The notes beneath the pieces are model-generated. The model had not been told where the DNA came from. It ran no database searches and saw nothing but the letters and a program-made list of their open reading frames with translations. The position numbers were made by a program, and so were the translations under genes. Positions 48,228 through 56,976 of a DNA stretch of 64,000 nucleotides are shown piece by piece (positions within the stretch are counted from its first letter, which is position 1; each line of letters starts with the position of its first letter). Source of the DNA: Cellulomonas sp. JH27-2 (GTDB lineage: Bacteria; Actinomycetota; Actinomycetes; Actinomycetales; Cellulomonadaceae); assembly GCF_014837175.1 (NCBI RefSeq), contig NZ_JACYFR010000002.1, forward strand, positions 124,001 to 188,000. The letters are read 5' to 3'.

Positions 48228-49004
48228 GTGCCTGCACCCGTCCCCCCCTACCCGCACCCTTCCGGCGCCGTCGCGCCCCAGATCCCCAAGGAGTTCGTCC
48301 CGCGCCACGTCGCCGTGGTGATGGATGGCAACGGCCGCTGGGCGAACGCGCGCGGGTTGCCGCGCGTCGAGGGACACAAGGCGGGAGAGGCGTCCCTGCT
48401 GGACGTCGTGGCCGGCGCGATCGAGGTGGGCGTCGAGTACGTCTCGGCGTACGCGTTCTCGACGGAGAACTGGTCGAGGTCGCCCGACGAGGTCCGCTTC
48501 CTGATGGGCTTCAACCGTGACGTCCTGCGCCGCCGCCGTGACCTCATGGACTCGTGGGGCGTGCGGGTGCGGTGGGCGGGTCGTCGGCCGCGCCTGTGGC
48601 GGTCGGTGATCAACGAGCTGGAGACCGCGGAGCGGCAGACGCGCGGCAACTCGACGTGCACGCTGACCATGTGCGTGAACTACGGCGGTCGCGCCGAGGT
48701 CGCGGATGCGGCGCAGGCGCTGGCCAAGGACGTCGCTGCGGGCAAGGTGAACCCGGACAAGATCAACGAGAAGGTGTTCGCCCGCTACCTCGACGAGCCC
48801 GACCTGCCGGACGTCGACCTGTTCCTGCGCTCGTCGGGCGAGCAGCGCACGTCCAACTTCATGATCTGGCAGGCCGCGTACGCCGAGCTCGTCTTCCTCG
48901 ACGAACCCTGGCCGGACGTCGACCGCCGGCACCTGTGGCGCGCGGTCGAAGAGTACGCGCGCCGTGATCGGCGCTATGGCGGGGCGGTCGACAAGCCGAG
49001 CTGA
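48228..49004 (+). CDS. uppS: Isoprenyl (undecaprenyl) diphosphate synthase
   Basis: A 258-residue cis-prenyltransferase with [13 protein letters not shown] (catalytic Asp), [17 protein letters not shown] and [19 protein letters not shown]. It makes the long-chain lipid carrier for wall synthesis. A Pro-rich stretch precedes the core. The GTG at 48228 is 6 bases after CACAAT (48216-48221), a leaderless pattern. Confidence 0.95.
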   Translation: MPAPVPPYPHPSGAVAPQIPKEFVPRHVAVVMDGNGRWANARGLPRVEGHKAGEASLLDVVAGAIEVGVEYVSAYAFSTENWSRSPDEVRFLMGFNRDVLRRRRDLMDSWGVRVRWAGRRPRLWRSVINELETAERQTRGNSTCTLTMCVNYGGRAEVADAAQALAKDVAAGKVNPDKINEKVFARYLDEPDLPDVDLFLRSSGEQRTSNFMIWQAAYAELVFLDEPWPDVDRRHLWRAVEEYARRDRRYGGAVDKPS

Positions 49005-49040
49005 CTCAGCGAGGCGCAGCCCGGACGACGTCTCTGCACG

Positions 49041-49709
49041 TCACATCGAGGAGCGCGATGCTCCGGGCGCGTCGGGGTTTCCAGCCTCGGTAGCGTTCGA
49101 GTCAGCCATTGAGACGTGTCGTCCCACGTGGTCGGCCGGCCGGCCGGCCGGGTCGACGTGCGCCCCTGGCGCGGCAGCGGCGCTGCGGCTCAGCAGCCTC
49201 CGGCGGATGAACCACGCCACGACCAGGACGATCAGCGCGACGACGATCGTGAACACGATCGGCGAAGCGGCGAGCAGCTTGATACCGCCCCAGACGAAGC
49301 TCACGCCGACAGTCGCCCACACCACGGCCCACACGACGGCGCCGGGGATCGTCGCGAGCGTGAACTTGGTGTACTTCATCTGGATGAGGCCGGCCGACGC
49401 GAAGATGGCCGTCTGCAGCCCGAACATCAGGAACGCGACGGTGACGGCCATCGGGCCCCAGCCGCGGACCAGGTCGAGCCCGCGCTGGGCGGCGCGGGTA
49501 TTGGTCCACGCCTCGAGGTGCGTGATCATCGAGCGCCACCACGCGAACCCGCGGTCGGTCTCGTGCACGGTGTGGGCGCCGCGCACGACACCGCGGCCCG
49601 CCCAGTACGTGGCGTGCGAGCGTGCTAGGGCGAACAGGAACAGCACGATGAGGGCAGCGACGAGCGAGAGGCCACCGAGCCCGAACGCGTCGAGGGGATC
49701 ATCGTTCAC
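49041..49709 (-). CDS. DedA-like (VTT superfamily) membrane protein
   Basis: A 222-residue protein with four to five membrane helices. [21 protein letters not shown] followed by [25 protein letters not shown] resembles the DedA/VTT re-entrant region, though the usual Arg/Gly signature is weak. A C-terminal polar tail of about 40 residues is unusual. The GTG at 49709 follows TAGGAT (49716-49721, minus strand) by 6 bases. Possible lipid-related role; not sure. Confidence 0.75.
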   Translation of the reverse strand: MNDDPLDAFGLGGLSLVAALIVLFLFALARSHATYWAGRGVVRGAHTVHETDRGFAWWRSMITHLEAWTNTRAAQRGLDLVRGWGPMAVTVAFLMFGLQTAIFASAGLIQMKYTKFTLATIPGAVVWAVVWATVGVSFVWGGIKLLAASPIVFTIVVALIVLVVAWFIRRRLLSRSAAAAPGAHVDPAGRPADHVGRHVSMADSNATEAGNPDAPGASRSSM

Positions 49710-49822
49710 GCCGCGATCCTAGGGCCGGTAGCCTGGGCGGGCTCCTATCGCGGCATCCGGTCGCGAACCTTCGCCCGTTGCACCCAACAGCGGGCCCACC
49801 CATTTCTGGAGAGTGTTCGATC

Positions 49823-51208
49823 GTGGCTGCACCGTCCCGCCTGGATTCCGTCGTCTCCCTCGCCAAGCGGCGCGGCTTCGTCTTCCCCAGCGGCGAGATC
49901 TACGGCGGTACCCGGTCGGCGTGGGACTACGGGCCGCTGGGTGTCGAGCTGAAGGAGAACATCAAGCGCCAGTGGTGGCGCGCGATGGTGACGAGCCGCG
50001 AGGACATCGTCGGGCTCGACTCGTCGGTCATCCTGCCTCGCCAGGTCTGGGTCGCCTCCGGCCACGTCGGTGTGTTCACCGACCCGCTGACCGAGTGCCT
50101 GAGCTGCCACAAGCGGTTCCGCGAGGACCACATGCTCGAGGAGTTCGAGGAGAAGAAGGGGCGCGCCCCGGAAAACGGCCTCGCGGACATCGCGTGCCCC
50201 AACTGCGGCACCCGCGGCCAGTGGACCGAGCCCCGCGACTTCAACATGATGCTCAAGACGTACCTCGGCCCCGTCGAGGACGAGTCCGGCCTGCACTACC
50301 TGCGGCCCGAGACCGCGCAGGGCATCTTCGTGAACTTCGCCAACGTCCTCACCGCCGCGCGCCGCAAGCCGCCGTTCGGCATCGGCCAGATCGGCAAGTC
50401 GTTCCGCAACGAGATCACGCCCGGCAACTTCATCTTCCGGACGCGCGAGTTCGAGCAGATGGAGATGGAGTTCTTCGTCGAGCCGGGTACGGACGAGACC
50501 TGGCACCAGTACTGGATCGACACCCGCACCGACTGGTACACGGACCTGGGCATCGCGCGCGACAACCTGCGCCACTACGAGCACCCGTCCGAGAAGCTGT
50601 CGCACTACTCCAAGCGGACCGTCGACATCGAGTATCGGTTCGGTTTCCAGGGCAGCGAGTGGGGCGAGCTCGAGGGCATCGCCAACCGCACGGACTTCGA
50701 CCTCAAGACGCACACCGAGCACTCGGGCCAGGACCTGTCGTACTTCGACCAGGCCAAGAACGAGCGCTACGTGCCGTACGTCATCGAGCCGGCCGCCGGC
50801 CTGACACGTTCGCTGATGGCATTCCTGGTGGAGTCCTACACCGAGGACGAGGCCCCGAACACCAAGGGCGGCGTCGACACCCGCGTGGTGCTCAAGCTCG
50901 ACCCGCGCCTGGCCCCGGTCAAGGCCGCGGTCCTGCCGCTGTCCCGCAACGAGGCCCTGTCGCCCAAGGCCCGCGACCTCGCGGCCGAGCTGCGCAAGAG
51001 CTGGAACATCGAGTTCGACGACGCCGGCGCCATCGGCCGCCGCTACCGCCGCCAGGACGAGATCGGCACGCCGTTCTGCATCACGGTCGACTTCGACACG
51101 CTCGACGACCAGGCCGTGACCATCCGGCACCGCGACGACATGAGCCAGCAGCGTGTCGCGCTGGACCAGGTCACCGGTTACCTCGCGCAGCGGCTGATCG
51201 GCTGCTGA
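49823..51208 (+). CDS. glyS: Glycyl-tRNA synthetase (alpha2 type)
   Basis: A 461-residue class II synthetase of the eukaryote-like dimer type: motif 1 region [25 protein letters not shown], a zinc site (CLSCHKRF and CPNCGT), motif 2 [18 protein letters not shown] and motif 3 [10 protein letters not shown]. The GTG at 49823 is used, with GGAGAG about 9 bases upstream; an earlier ATG at 49778 would add a non-homologous stretch. A TAGCCT box at about 49728 may be the -10, giving an 80-base leader. Confidence 0.96.
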   Translation: MAAPSRLDSVVSLAKRRGFVFPSGEIYGGTRSAWDYGPLGVELKENIKRQWWRAMVTSREDIVGLDSSVILPRQVWVASGHVGVFTDPLTECLSCHKRFREDHMLEEFEEKKGRAPENGLADIACPNCGTRGQWTEPRDFNMMLKTYLGPVEDESGLHYLRPETAQGIFVNFANVLTAARRKPPFGIGQIGKSFRNEITPGNFIFRTREFEQMEMEFFVEPGTDETWHQYWIDTRTDWYTDLGIARDNLRHYEHPSEKLSHYSKRTVDIEYRFGFQGSEWGELEGIANRTDFDLKTHTEHSGQDLSYFDQAKNERYVPYVIEPAAGLTRSLMAFLVESYTEDEAPNTKGGVDTRVVLKLDPRLAPVKAAVLPLSRNEALSPKARDLAAELRKSWNIEFDDAGAIGRRYRRQDEIGTPFCITVDFDTLDDQAVTIRHRDDMSQQRVALDQVTGYLAQRLIGC

Positions 51209-51226
51209 GTCACGAACCGCTGACGC

Positions 51227-51267
51227 ACGTCACGCCGGGCGCGCCCCCTGAGCGCCCGGCGTGACGT
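51227..51267 (+). terminator. glyS terminator, probably bidirectional
   Basis: A perfect 16-bp stem (51227-51242 with 51252-51267) and 9-base loop lie 18 bases after glyS and 15 bases from the stop of the convergent gene, so it serves both. Confidence 0.85.
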
Positions 51268-51282
51268 CTGTTCCCGTACTGC

Positions 51283-52341
51283 TCAGCTACCCGGCATCGG
51301 CAGCGCGTCGAGGCCACGCTGGGCTTCGTCCACGCGGAGTTGTGCGGCGTCCTTCTCTGCCGCCGTACGTGCTTTCTTCAAGGCGTCCTGCGCCGTCTGG
51401 AGGGCATCGCCTGCCTTCGACAACGCGTCCATCCGTGCGTCCGCCTCGCGCTGACCCTCCGGCGTATAGGTCTTGAGCTGGGAGACGAGGCCTGGCACGT
51501 CATCGACCGTGAGGCACTGCATCGATGCGGGGCACGGGGGTTCGACGATGGTGCCGTCGTCCCCGACGAAGACGAGACCAGCCCTGCCGGTGAGCGTGCC
51601 CGTCGTCGTGAACACGGTTGCGAGCCGGCCGTTGCCGGTGTCGAACAGCGGAACCTCTTGGAACTGCCGACCTTCAGGTGTGTCGACGAACGAGAGTGCC
51701 GCCGGGTTCGGCACGTTTGCAGGCACCAGCGCTGCGTCGAGGCGATGCTTCGAGTCGACGACGCTTGCCGCCCACACCGCGTCGTTCGCGGTGGTGCCGT
51801 CGCGCCAGGACCACAAAGGTGCGTCGGCGCCGGAAGAGATCGGCACCCCGTCTTCGGCGTAGGTCACGAGCAGCCGCGCCGCACCGTCCGATGCTGCCGG
51901 CCTGCTGTACATCAGGACCGATGTCCCGCCGGGACCCACCAGCCCGAGGTCGCGGACGTCGGTGATGCCGGCGACCTTCGCCCGGGCGGCGGCCGACGCA
52001 GGCTCGAGAGGTCCAGGGACGCTGACCGCCTTGACGCCTTGCGCGAGCGTCTCCAGATCGCTGACGGAGTCCGTGTGAGGGAGTTGGTTCGTGCTCGTCG
52101 GGCCGGACGTCCGCCATGCCGGGGACGCCGTTCCGGTCCCGCCGAGCGGGAGGTTCACGACGACGGCGGCGACTGCGCCGACGGCGGCGACGGACGCGAC
52201 GACCTGGCCGGCGGTTCGCCGCGTGGCGTGCCGGTGCGCGGCGCCGAGCACCGCGTCGGGGTCGAGGGTCATGGTCGGACGCGCGGCGGCCGCGCGGGCA
52301 GCCAGGGCGGGATCGGGGCGCAGGTCGGGTGCGACGGTCAT
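51283..52341 (-). CDS. Single-pass membrane protein paired with ECF sigma factor
   Basis: A 352-residue protein: a cytoplasmic N-terminus of about 42 residues with no clear zinc anti-sigma motif, one helix (VVASVAAVGAVAAVVVNLPLGG), and a long outer domain ending in a Lys/Ala/Glu-rich coiled coil (about 315-345). Its ATG overlaps the sigma-factor stop, so it is probably the cognate anti-sigma or sensor. The sequence is not recognised otherwise. Confidence 0.75.
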   Translation of the reverse strand: MTVAPDLRPDPALAARAAAARPTMTLDPDAVLGAAHRHATRRTAGQVVASVAAVGAVAAVVVNLPLGGTGTASPAWRTSGPTSTNQLPHTDSVSDLETLAQGVKAVSVPGPLEPASAAARAKVAGITDVRDLGLVGPGGTSVLMYSRPAASDGAARLLVTYAEDGVPISSGADAPLWSWRDGTTANDAVWAASVVDSKHRLDAALVPANVPNPAALSFVDTPEGRQFQEVPLFDTGNGRLATVFTTTGTLTGRAGLVFVGDDGTIVEPPCPASMQCLTVDDVPGLVSQLKTYTPEGQREADARMDALSKAGDALQTAQDALKKARTAAEKDAAQLRVDEAQRGLDALPMPGS

Positions 52342-52931
52342 CGGGACTCCTCGGAGACGGCGGCTTCGTTGAGGGACTCGCGCAGGCGCTGCAGGCCGCG
52401 CGACGCGGTGGACTTGACGGTGCCGACGCTGACGCCGAGCTCGGCGGCGACCTCGGCCTCGGGCAGGCCGACGAGGTGGCGCAGCACGACGATGCGGCGC
52501 TGGCGCGGGCTGAGCAGGGCGAGCGCGCGGACCAGCTGGTCGCGATCGTCGGTGGGGGCGTGCGCGTCGTCGCCGCCCCGTTCGGGCAGCTCGGAGGTCA
52601 GGACCTCCCGACGACGCCGTCGCCAGGTGTCGACCCGCAGGTTGACCAGCGTGCGGCGCGTGTACGCGAGCCGGTCGGTGGAGACGCGGTCCCACGACGA
52701 GTAGGTCCGCACGAGCGCCTGCTGGACCAGCTCCTCGGCCCGGTGCGCGTCACCGGTGAGCAGCCACGCGGTGTGCAGCAGGTGGTCCTGGTGGGCGGCC
52801 ATGAACGCGGTGAACTGCTCGTCGCGCTGCGCCCTGGAGGTCCGGTCGGAGCGGCCGACGACGACGTCGATCGTCTCGTCGGGCCCGCGGGCTGGTCCGT
52901 GCACGGCGTCGTGCACGAGGAAGTTCGGCAT
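52338..52931 (-). CDS. ECF RNA polymerase sigma factor, SigE family
   Basis: A 197-residue sigma factor. Region 2 has FTAFMAAHQDHLLHTAWLLTGDAHRAEELVQQAL; region 4 has LSPRQRRIVVLRHLVGLPEAEVAAELGVSVGTVKST, the SigE-family actinobacterial ECF type. The ATG at 52931 (MPNFLV) is preferred, as TACGGT lies 9 bases upstream (52941-52946, minus strand); a GTG at 52940 would abut that box. It is coupled to the membrane protein downstream. Confidence 0.92.
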   Translation of the reverse strand: MPNFLVHDAVHGPARGPDETIDVVVGRSDRTSRAQRDEQFTAFMAAHQDHLLHTAWLLTGDAHRAEELVQQALVRTYSSWDRVSTDRLAYTRRTLVNLRVDTWRRRRREVLTSELPERGGDDAHAPTDDRDQLVRALALLSPRQRRIVVLRHLVGLPEAEVAAELGVSVGTVKSTASRGLQRLRESLNEAAVSEESR

Positions 52932-52977
52932 CGTGGTCACACCGTAGAAGACGCACGACCGCCACAGAAGGTTGAGT

Positions 52978-52993
52978 CATGACATCCGTCATG
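52978..52993 (+). promoter_or_regulatory. Inverted repeat before ABC exporter
   Basis: CATGAC-ATCC-GTCATG is a perfect 6-bp inverted repeat 57 bases before the ABC gene, in the divergent region with the sigma factor. It could be an operator, perhaps for the downstream two-component regulator; the binding protein is not known. Confidence 0.4.
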
Positions 52994-53050
52994 TCGGACC
53001 GATGACGGGCGACGGGGGAGCGCCGTTCGTCGTGCCGTCAGGATCGAGAC

Positions 53051-54022
53051 ATGACCACAGACCTGCTGGACCCGTCGCCGACGGGGACCCTCGCGCTCGA
53101 CCTGCGCGGACTGCGCAAGTCCTTCGGCACCGTGCGTGCCGTCGCCGGCCTCGACCTGGCCGTCCGTCCCGGCGAGGTCGTCGCCTTCCTCGGTCCCAAC
53201 GGGGCCGGCAAGACGACGACGATCGACATGCTGCTGGGCCTGGCCGACCCCGACGAGGGGACGGTGAGCGTGCTCGGGCTGGAGCCCGGCGCCGCGATCG
53301 CCGCGGGCCGCGTCTCGGCCGTGATGCAGAGCGGCGGCCTGCTCAAGGATCTGACGGTCCGCGAGACCGTCGAGCTCACGGCGTCGTTCTTCGCGGGGGC
53401 TCGCCCTGCGTCCGAGGTCCTGCAGCGCGCCGGGATCGCGGACATCGCGGACCGTCGCGTCGGCAAGTGCTCGGGCGGCCAGCAGCAGCGGCTGCGCTTC
53501 GCGCTGGCCCTGCTGCCCGACCCGGACCTGATCGTCCTGGACGAGCCGACCACGGGCATGGACGTCGAGGGTCGACGGGACTTCTGGAACGCCCTGCGGG
53601 CCGACGCCGCGCGCGGGCGCACGATCCTGTTCGCGACCCACTACCTGGAGGAGGCGGACGCGTACGCGGACCGCATCGTCATGGTGAGCCACGGCAGGAT
53701 CGTCGCCGACGGGTCCGCCGCCCAGGTCAAGAACCTGACGAGCGGTCGCGTCGTGTCGGCGTCCTTCGACGAGCCGATCGACGAGGCCGCACTGCGGGCG
53801 CTGCCCGGCGTGCTGGACGTCGAGGTCCGCCGCGAACGTCTCATCGTGCGCACCACCGACTCCGACGCGGTGGCACGCCACCTGCTGACGGCCACGGACG
53901 CGACCGACCTCGAGATCGCCGCCCGCGGGCTCGAGGACGCGTTCATCGCCCTCACCACCGACCGTTCCGACACAGCGACGGCCACCACGACCACCACGAC
54001 CACCGAGAAGAGCCGAGCATGA
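53051..54022 (+). CDS. ABC transporter ATP-binding protein (DrrA/CcmA type)
   Basis: A 323-residue ATPase: Walker A FLGPNGAGKTTTIDML, Q-loop SAVMQSGGLL, signature CSGGQQQRLRFA (Cys in place of the usual Leu/Tyr), Walker B LIVLDEPTTGMD and H-loop FATHYLEEAD. The tail has a poly-Thr run. It drives the ABC-2 permease in the next gene, which it overlaps by ATGA. Drug or lipid export is likely. Confidence 0.94.
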   Translation: MTTDLLDPSPTGTLALDLRGLRKSFGTVRAVAGLDLAVRPGEVVAFLGPNGAGKTTTIDMLLGLADPDEGTVSVLGLEPGAAIAAGRVSAVMQSGGLLKDLTVRETVELTASFFAGARPASEVLQRAGIADIADRRVGKCSGGQQQRLRFALALLPDPDLIVLDEPTTGMDVEGRRDFWNALRADAARGRTILFATHYLEEADAYADRIVMVSHGRIVADGSAAQVKNLTSGRVVSASFDEPIDEAALRALPGVLDVEVRRERLIVRTTDSDAVARHLLTATDATDLEIAARGLEDAFIALTTDRSDTATATTTTTTTEKSRA

Positions 54023-54795
54023 GCGCCGTCGCCGTCCCGATCACCGCGGCCCGGCCGCGGCGCGGGCTGAACCTCACCTACCTCAAGGTCGAGCTGCGCC
54101 GCCTGCTGCGCAACCGCCGCACCGTCATCTTCACGCTGGTCATGCCGCCGGTGTTCTTCCTGCTGTTCGGCACGGTCGACAGCTACAAGACCGACTCGGT
54201 GGGCCACGCCAACGTCACCGCCTGGATCATGATCTCCATGGCCCTGTACGGCGCCATCCTGGCGACGACGAGCGGCGGCGCGAGCGTCTCCATCGAACGG
54301 GCCCAGGGCTGGACGCGCCAGCTGCGCCTGACCCCGCTGAGCCCCGTGACGTACGTCGCGACCAAGGTCATCAGTGCCATGGTGCTCGGTCTCGGGGCGG
54401 TCGTCGTCACGGCCGCCGTCGGCATCCCGGCGGGTGCGGACGGCGACATGGCGCGCATCACCGAGTCGCTCGTGCTGGCGTGGGTGGGCTCGTCGGTCTT
54501 CGCGGCCTTCGGTCTGTTCATGGGCTATCTGCTGCCCGCCGAGAACGTCATGCAGATCCTGGGTCCGGTGCTGGCGCTCCTGTCGTTCGCGGGCGGCCTG
54601 TTCATGCCGCTCGGCGACGGCGTCTTCGCCACGATCGCGAAGTTCGTTCCCACCTACGGGCTGGCCCAGATCGTCCGGGCGCCCGTCACGGACGACGGGG
54701 TGAGCATGTGGGCGTTCGTCAACGTGATCGCCTGGGGCGCGGTGTTCGTGGCCGGCGCCGCGTGGCGGTTCCGCCGGGACACGGCACGCGTGTGA
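54019..54795 (+). CDS. ABC-2 type transporter permease
   Basis: A 258-residue permease with six helices; YLKVELRRLLRNRRTVIFTLVMPPVFFLLFG is the ABC-2 N-terminus and FAGGLFMPLGDGVFATIAKFVPTYGLAQIVRA the typical last part. Works with the preceding ATPase. It ends at a terminator-like hairpin. Confidence 0.93.
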   Translation: MSAVAVPITAARPRRGLNLTYLKVELRRLLRNRRTVIFTLVMPPVFFLLFGTVDSYKTDSVGHANVTAWIMISMALYGAILATTSGGASVSIERAQGWTRQLRLTPLSPVTYVATKVISAMVLGLGAVVVTAAVGIPAGADGDMARITESLVLAWVGSSVFAAFGLFMGYLLPAENVMQILGPVLALLSFAGGLFMPLGDGVFATIAKFVPTYGLAQIVRAPVTDDGVSMWAFVNVIAWGAVFVAGAAWRFRRDTARV

Positions 54796-54810
54796 CCAGT
54801 ACGAAGACGG

Positions 54811-54844
54811 GACGACCCGGTGCCGAGCGAGGTGCCGGGTCGTC
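54811..54844 (+). terminator. ABC operon terminator
   Basis: GACGACCCGG and CCGGGTCGTC form a perfect 10-bp stem with a 14-base loop, 15 bases after the permease stop. It separates the exporter from the histidine kinase gene. Confidence 0.7.
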
Positions 54845-54872
54845 GGCGTGCGCGGACGCTAGCGTGGCACCC

Positions 54873-56090
54873 GTGAGCCGGAACCTGACGTGGCGCGAGC
54901 GCCTCGAGCAGAACTGGCCCCAGGGCGACACGGCCTACTACGCGGTGGGACCCGGCGACGGCGAGCCGCCCACGGGGCGCGTGCGACGGGTCATGCGCGT
55001 CGTCGGCCCGCTCATGGGGGTGGTCTGGGCGGTGTTCCTGCTGCAGCCGTGGCAGGCCGCGTGGGACAGCGTGCCGGGCTGGGAGCGGATCGTGTCCCTG
55101 GCGGCCGTGCTGGCGCTCGGCCTGTCGTTCGCCTGGGTCGTGTTCACCCGGGCGGGTCCCCACGGGGAGCGGATGTCGAACCGCCACGCCGCGCTCTTCC
55201 TCGTCGGGCAGACGGCCTTGGTGGCCGTGTCGTGCCTGGGCGCGAAGCAGGACGGCCTGGTCGGCCTCGTCTTCGTGTGCGTGACGGGTGTCTTCCTGCT
55301 CCGCGACCCGCGCTCGCTCGGGCTCGCGCTGTGGGCGTGCCTCCTGATCCTCGTCGTCCCGCGGCTCGTCCCCGGGTGGGAGACGATCGACGACCTGCTG
55401 ATCTCCGTGATCCTGGCGACGGTGGCGGTGTTCGGGTTCACCCAGCTCGTCATGCGCAACCGACAGCTCCAGCTCGCGCGCGACGAGGTCGCGGTGCTGG
55501 CCGTCGAGCGGGAGCGCGAACGCATCGCGCGCGACATCCACGACGTCCTGGGCCACTCCCTGACCGTCATCTCGGTCAAGGCCGAGCTCGCGGCCAAGCT
55601 GCACGACGTCGACCCCGACCGCTCGCGCCAGGAGATGCTCGAGGTCCAGAACCTGGCGCGCACCGCGCTCGCGGACGTGCGGGGGATGGTCACCGCGACC
55701 CGCGCCGTGACGCTCGCGGGCGAGCTGGCCGGGGCCCGGCAGGCCTTCGACTCGGCGGCCATCGCCGCGCAGGTCCCGGGCACGATCGACGAGGTGCCCG
55801 AGGAGCTGCGCGTGCTGTTCGCCTGGGCCATCCGCGAGGCGACGACGAACGTGCTGCGGCACGCGGCCGCGACGTCCGTCCAGATCACGATGGGCCCGGA
55901 CGCGCTGACGGTCGACGACGACGGCACCGGCCCGGCCGACGACGAGCGCGGCAACGGCCTGCACGGCCTCGTCGAGCGAGCCCGCGCAGCCGGCGCGCGC
56001 GTCGAGGTGTCCACGAGCCCCCTCGGCGGGTATCGCCTGCTCGTCACCACCCGGGACGACGCCCGGGACAGCAAGGAGCGCACCGCATGA
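54873..56090 (+). CDS. Sensor histidine kinase (DesK/NarL-type)
   Basis: A 405-residue kinase with five to six membrane helices (about residues 45-195), a HisKA_3 domain with the phospho-His in RIARDIHDVLGHSLTVISVKAELA, and an ATPase domain (REATTNVLRHAAA and GNGLHGLVERARAAGARVEV). The GTG at 54873 is chosen: a terminator lies before it and TAGCGT (54860-54865) is 7 bases upstream. An earlier GTG at 54792 overlapping the permease stop would be before that promoter. It pairs with the next gene and probably senses the membrane or the exporter's cargo. Confidence 0.92.
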   Translation: MSRNLTWRERLEQNWPQGDTAYYAVGPGDGEPPTGRVRRVMRVVGPLMGVVWAVFLLQPWQAAWDSVPGWERIVSLAAVLALGLSFAWVVFTRAGPHGERMSNRHAALFLVGQTALVAVSCLGAKQDGLVGLVFVCVTGVFLLRDPRSLGLALWACLLILVVPRLVPGWETIDDLLISVILATVAVFGFTQLVMRNRQLQLARDEVAVLAVERERERIARDIHDVLGHSLTVISVKAELAAKLHDVDPDRSRQEMLEVQNLARTALADVRGMVTATRAVTLAGELAGARQAFDSAAIAAQVPGTIDEVPEELRVLFAWAIREATTNVLRHAAATSVQITMGPDALTVDDDGTGPADDERGNGLHGLVERARAAGARVEVSTSPLGGYRLLVTTRDDARDSKERTA

Positions 56091-56701
56091 CGACCATCCG
56101 CCTGCTGCTCGCCGACGACCAGGCTCTCGTCCGCGGCGCACTCGCCGCGCTGCTGGACCTGGAGTCTGACCTGCAGGTCGTCGCACAGGTGGGGCGCGGC
56201 GACGAGGTGCTGGCCGCCGCCCGTGACAACGCCGTCGACGTCGCCCTGCTCGACGTCGAGATGCCTGGGCTGGACGGGATCACCGTCGCGGCAGAGCTCC
56301 ACCGCGCAATGCCGTCGTGCCGCTCGCTGATCGTCACGACCTTCGGCCGACCGGGCTACCTGCGCCGCGCTCTGGACGCGGGGGCCAGCGGGTTCGTCGT
56401 CAAGGACACTCCCGCGGAGCAGCTCGCCGACGCGGTGCGTCGCGTGCACCGGGGCCTGCGGGTCGTGGACCCCGACCTGGCCGTGGAGTCGCTGGCCACG
56501 GGCACGAGCCCGTTGACCGACCGGGAGCGGGACGTGCTGGCCGCGGCCGCCACGGGCGGGACCGTCGCCGACATCGCCCGCGACACGTTCCTGTCCGAGG
56601 GGACGGTGCGCAACTACCTGTCCGCCGCGATGGGCAAGACCGGTGGGCGGACCCGGGCCGAGGCGGCCCGGATCGCGCAGGAGAACGGCTGGTTGCTCTA
56701 G
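56087..56701 (+). CDS. LuxR/NarL-family response regulator
   Basis: A 204-residue regulator: receiver domain with DD pair in LLADDQALVRGAL, phospho-acceptor Asp in ALLDVEMPGLDG, and Lys in VVKDTPAEQL; C-terminal LuxR helix-turn-helix LTDRERDVLAAAATGGTVADIARDTFLSEGTVRNYLSA spread over residues 140-180. ATG overlaps the kinase stop. Likely controls the ABC exporter. Its TAG stop shares CTAG with the convergent small gene. Confidence 0.95.
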   Translation: MTTIRLLLADDQALVRGALAALLDLESDLQVVAQVGRGDEVLAAARDNAVDVALLDVEMPGLDGITVAAELHRAMPSCRSLIVTTFGRPGYLRRALDAGASGFVVKDTPAEQLADAVRRVHRGLRVVDPDLAVESLATGTSPLTDRERDVLAAAATGGTVADIARDTFLSEGTVRNYLSAAMGKTGGRTRAEAARIAQENGWLL

Positions 56702-56868
56702 AGCCTGCGGCCGCCGCCCACGTTGCGGTTGCCACGCCCGACGACGACCAGCACGACCCCGATGACGGCGACGATGAGCCCCACGTAGATGAAGAAGGGC
56801 CCGAGCCCGGCCAGGCCGAGGACCAGCAGGACGAGACCGGCGATGATGAGGACGAGCCAGAGGGCCAC
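56698..56868 (-). CDS. Small two-helix membrane protein
   Basis: A 56-residue protein, MALWLVLIIAGLVLLVLG at the start, with two hydrophobic helices and an Arg/Gly-rich tail (RGNRNVGGGRRL). The GTG at 56868 has an AAAGGAAG Shine-Dalgarno site 5 bases upstream, which decides this start over the longer open frame. The function is unknown; similar tiny proteins are common in actinobacteria. Its stop overlaps the regulator's stop. Confidence 0.78.
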   Translation of the reverse strand: MALWLVLIIAGLVLLVLGLAGLGPFFIYVGLIVAVIGVVLVVVGRGNRNVGGGRRL

Positions 56869-56976
56869 GGGGACTTCCTTTCGTAGACGTTCCGGCGCAA
56901 CCTTGGCAGGCATCGCACGACCCCGCACGGCGAGAGCGGGTGAGGGGCCGTCGCCAAGGGTGGGAGAATGGGCGCC

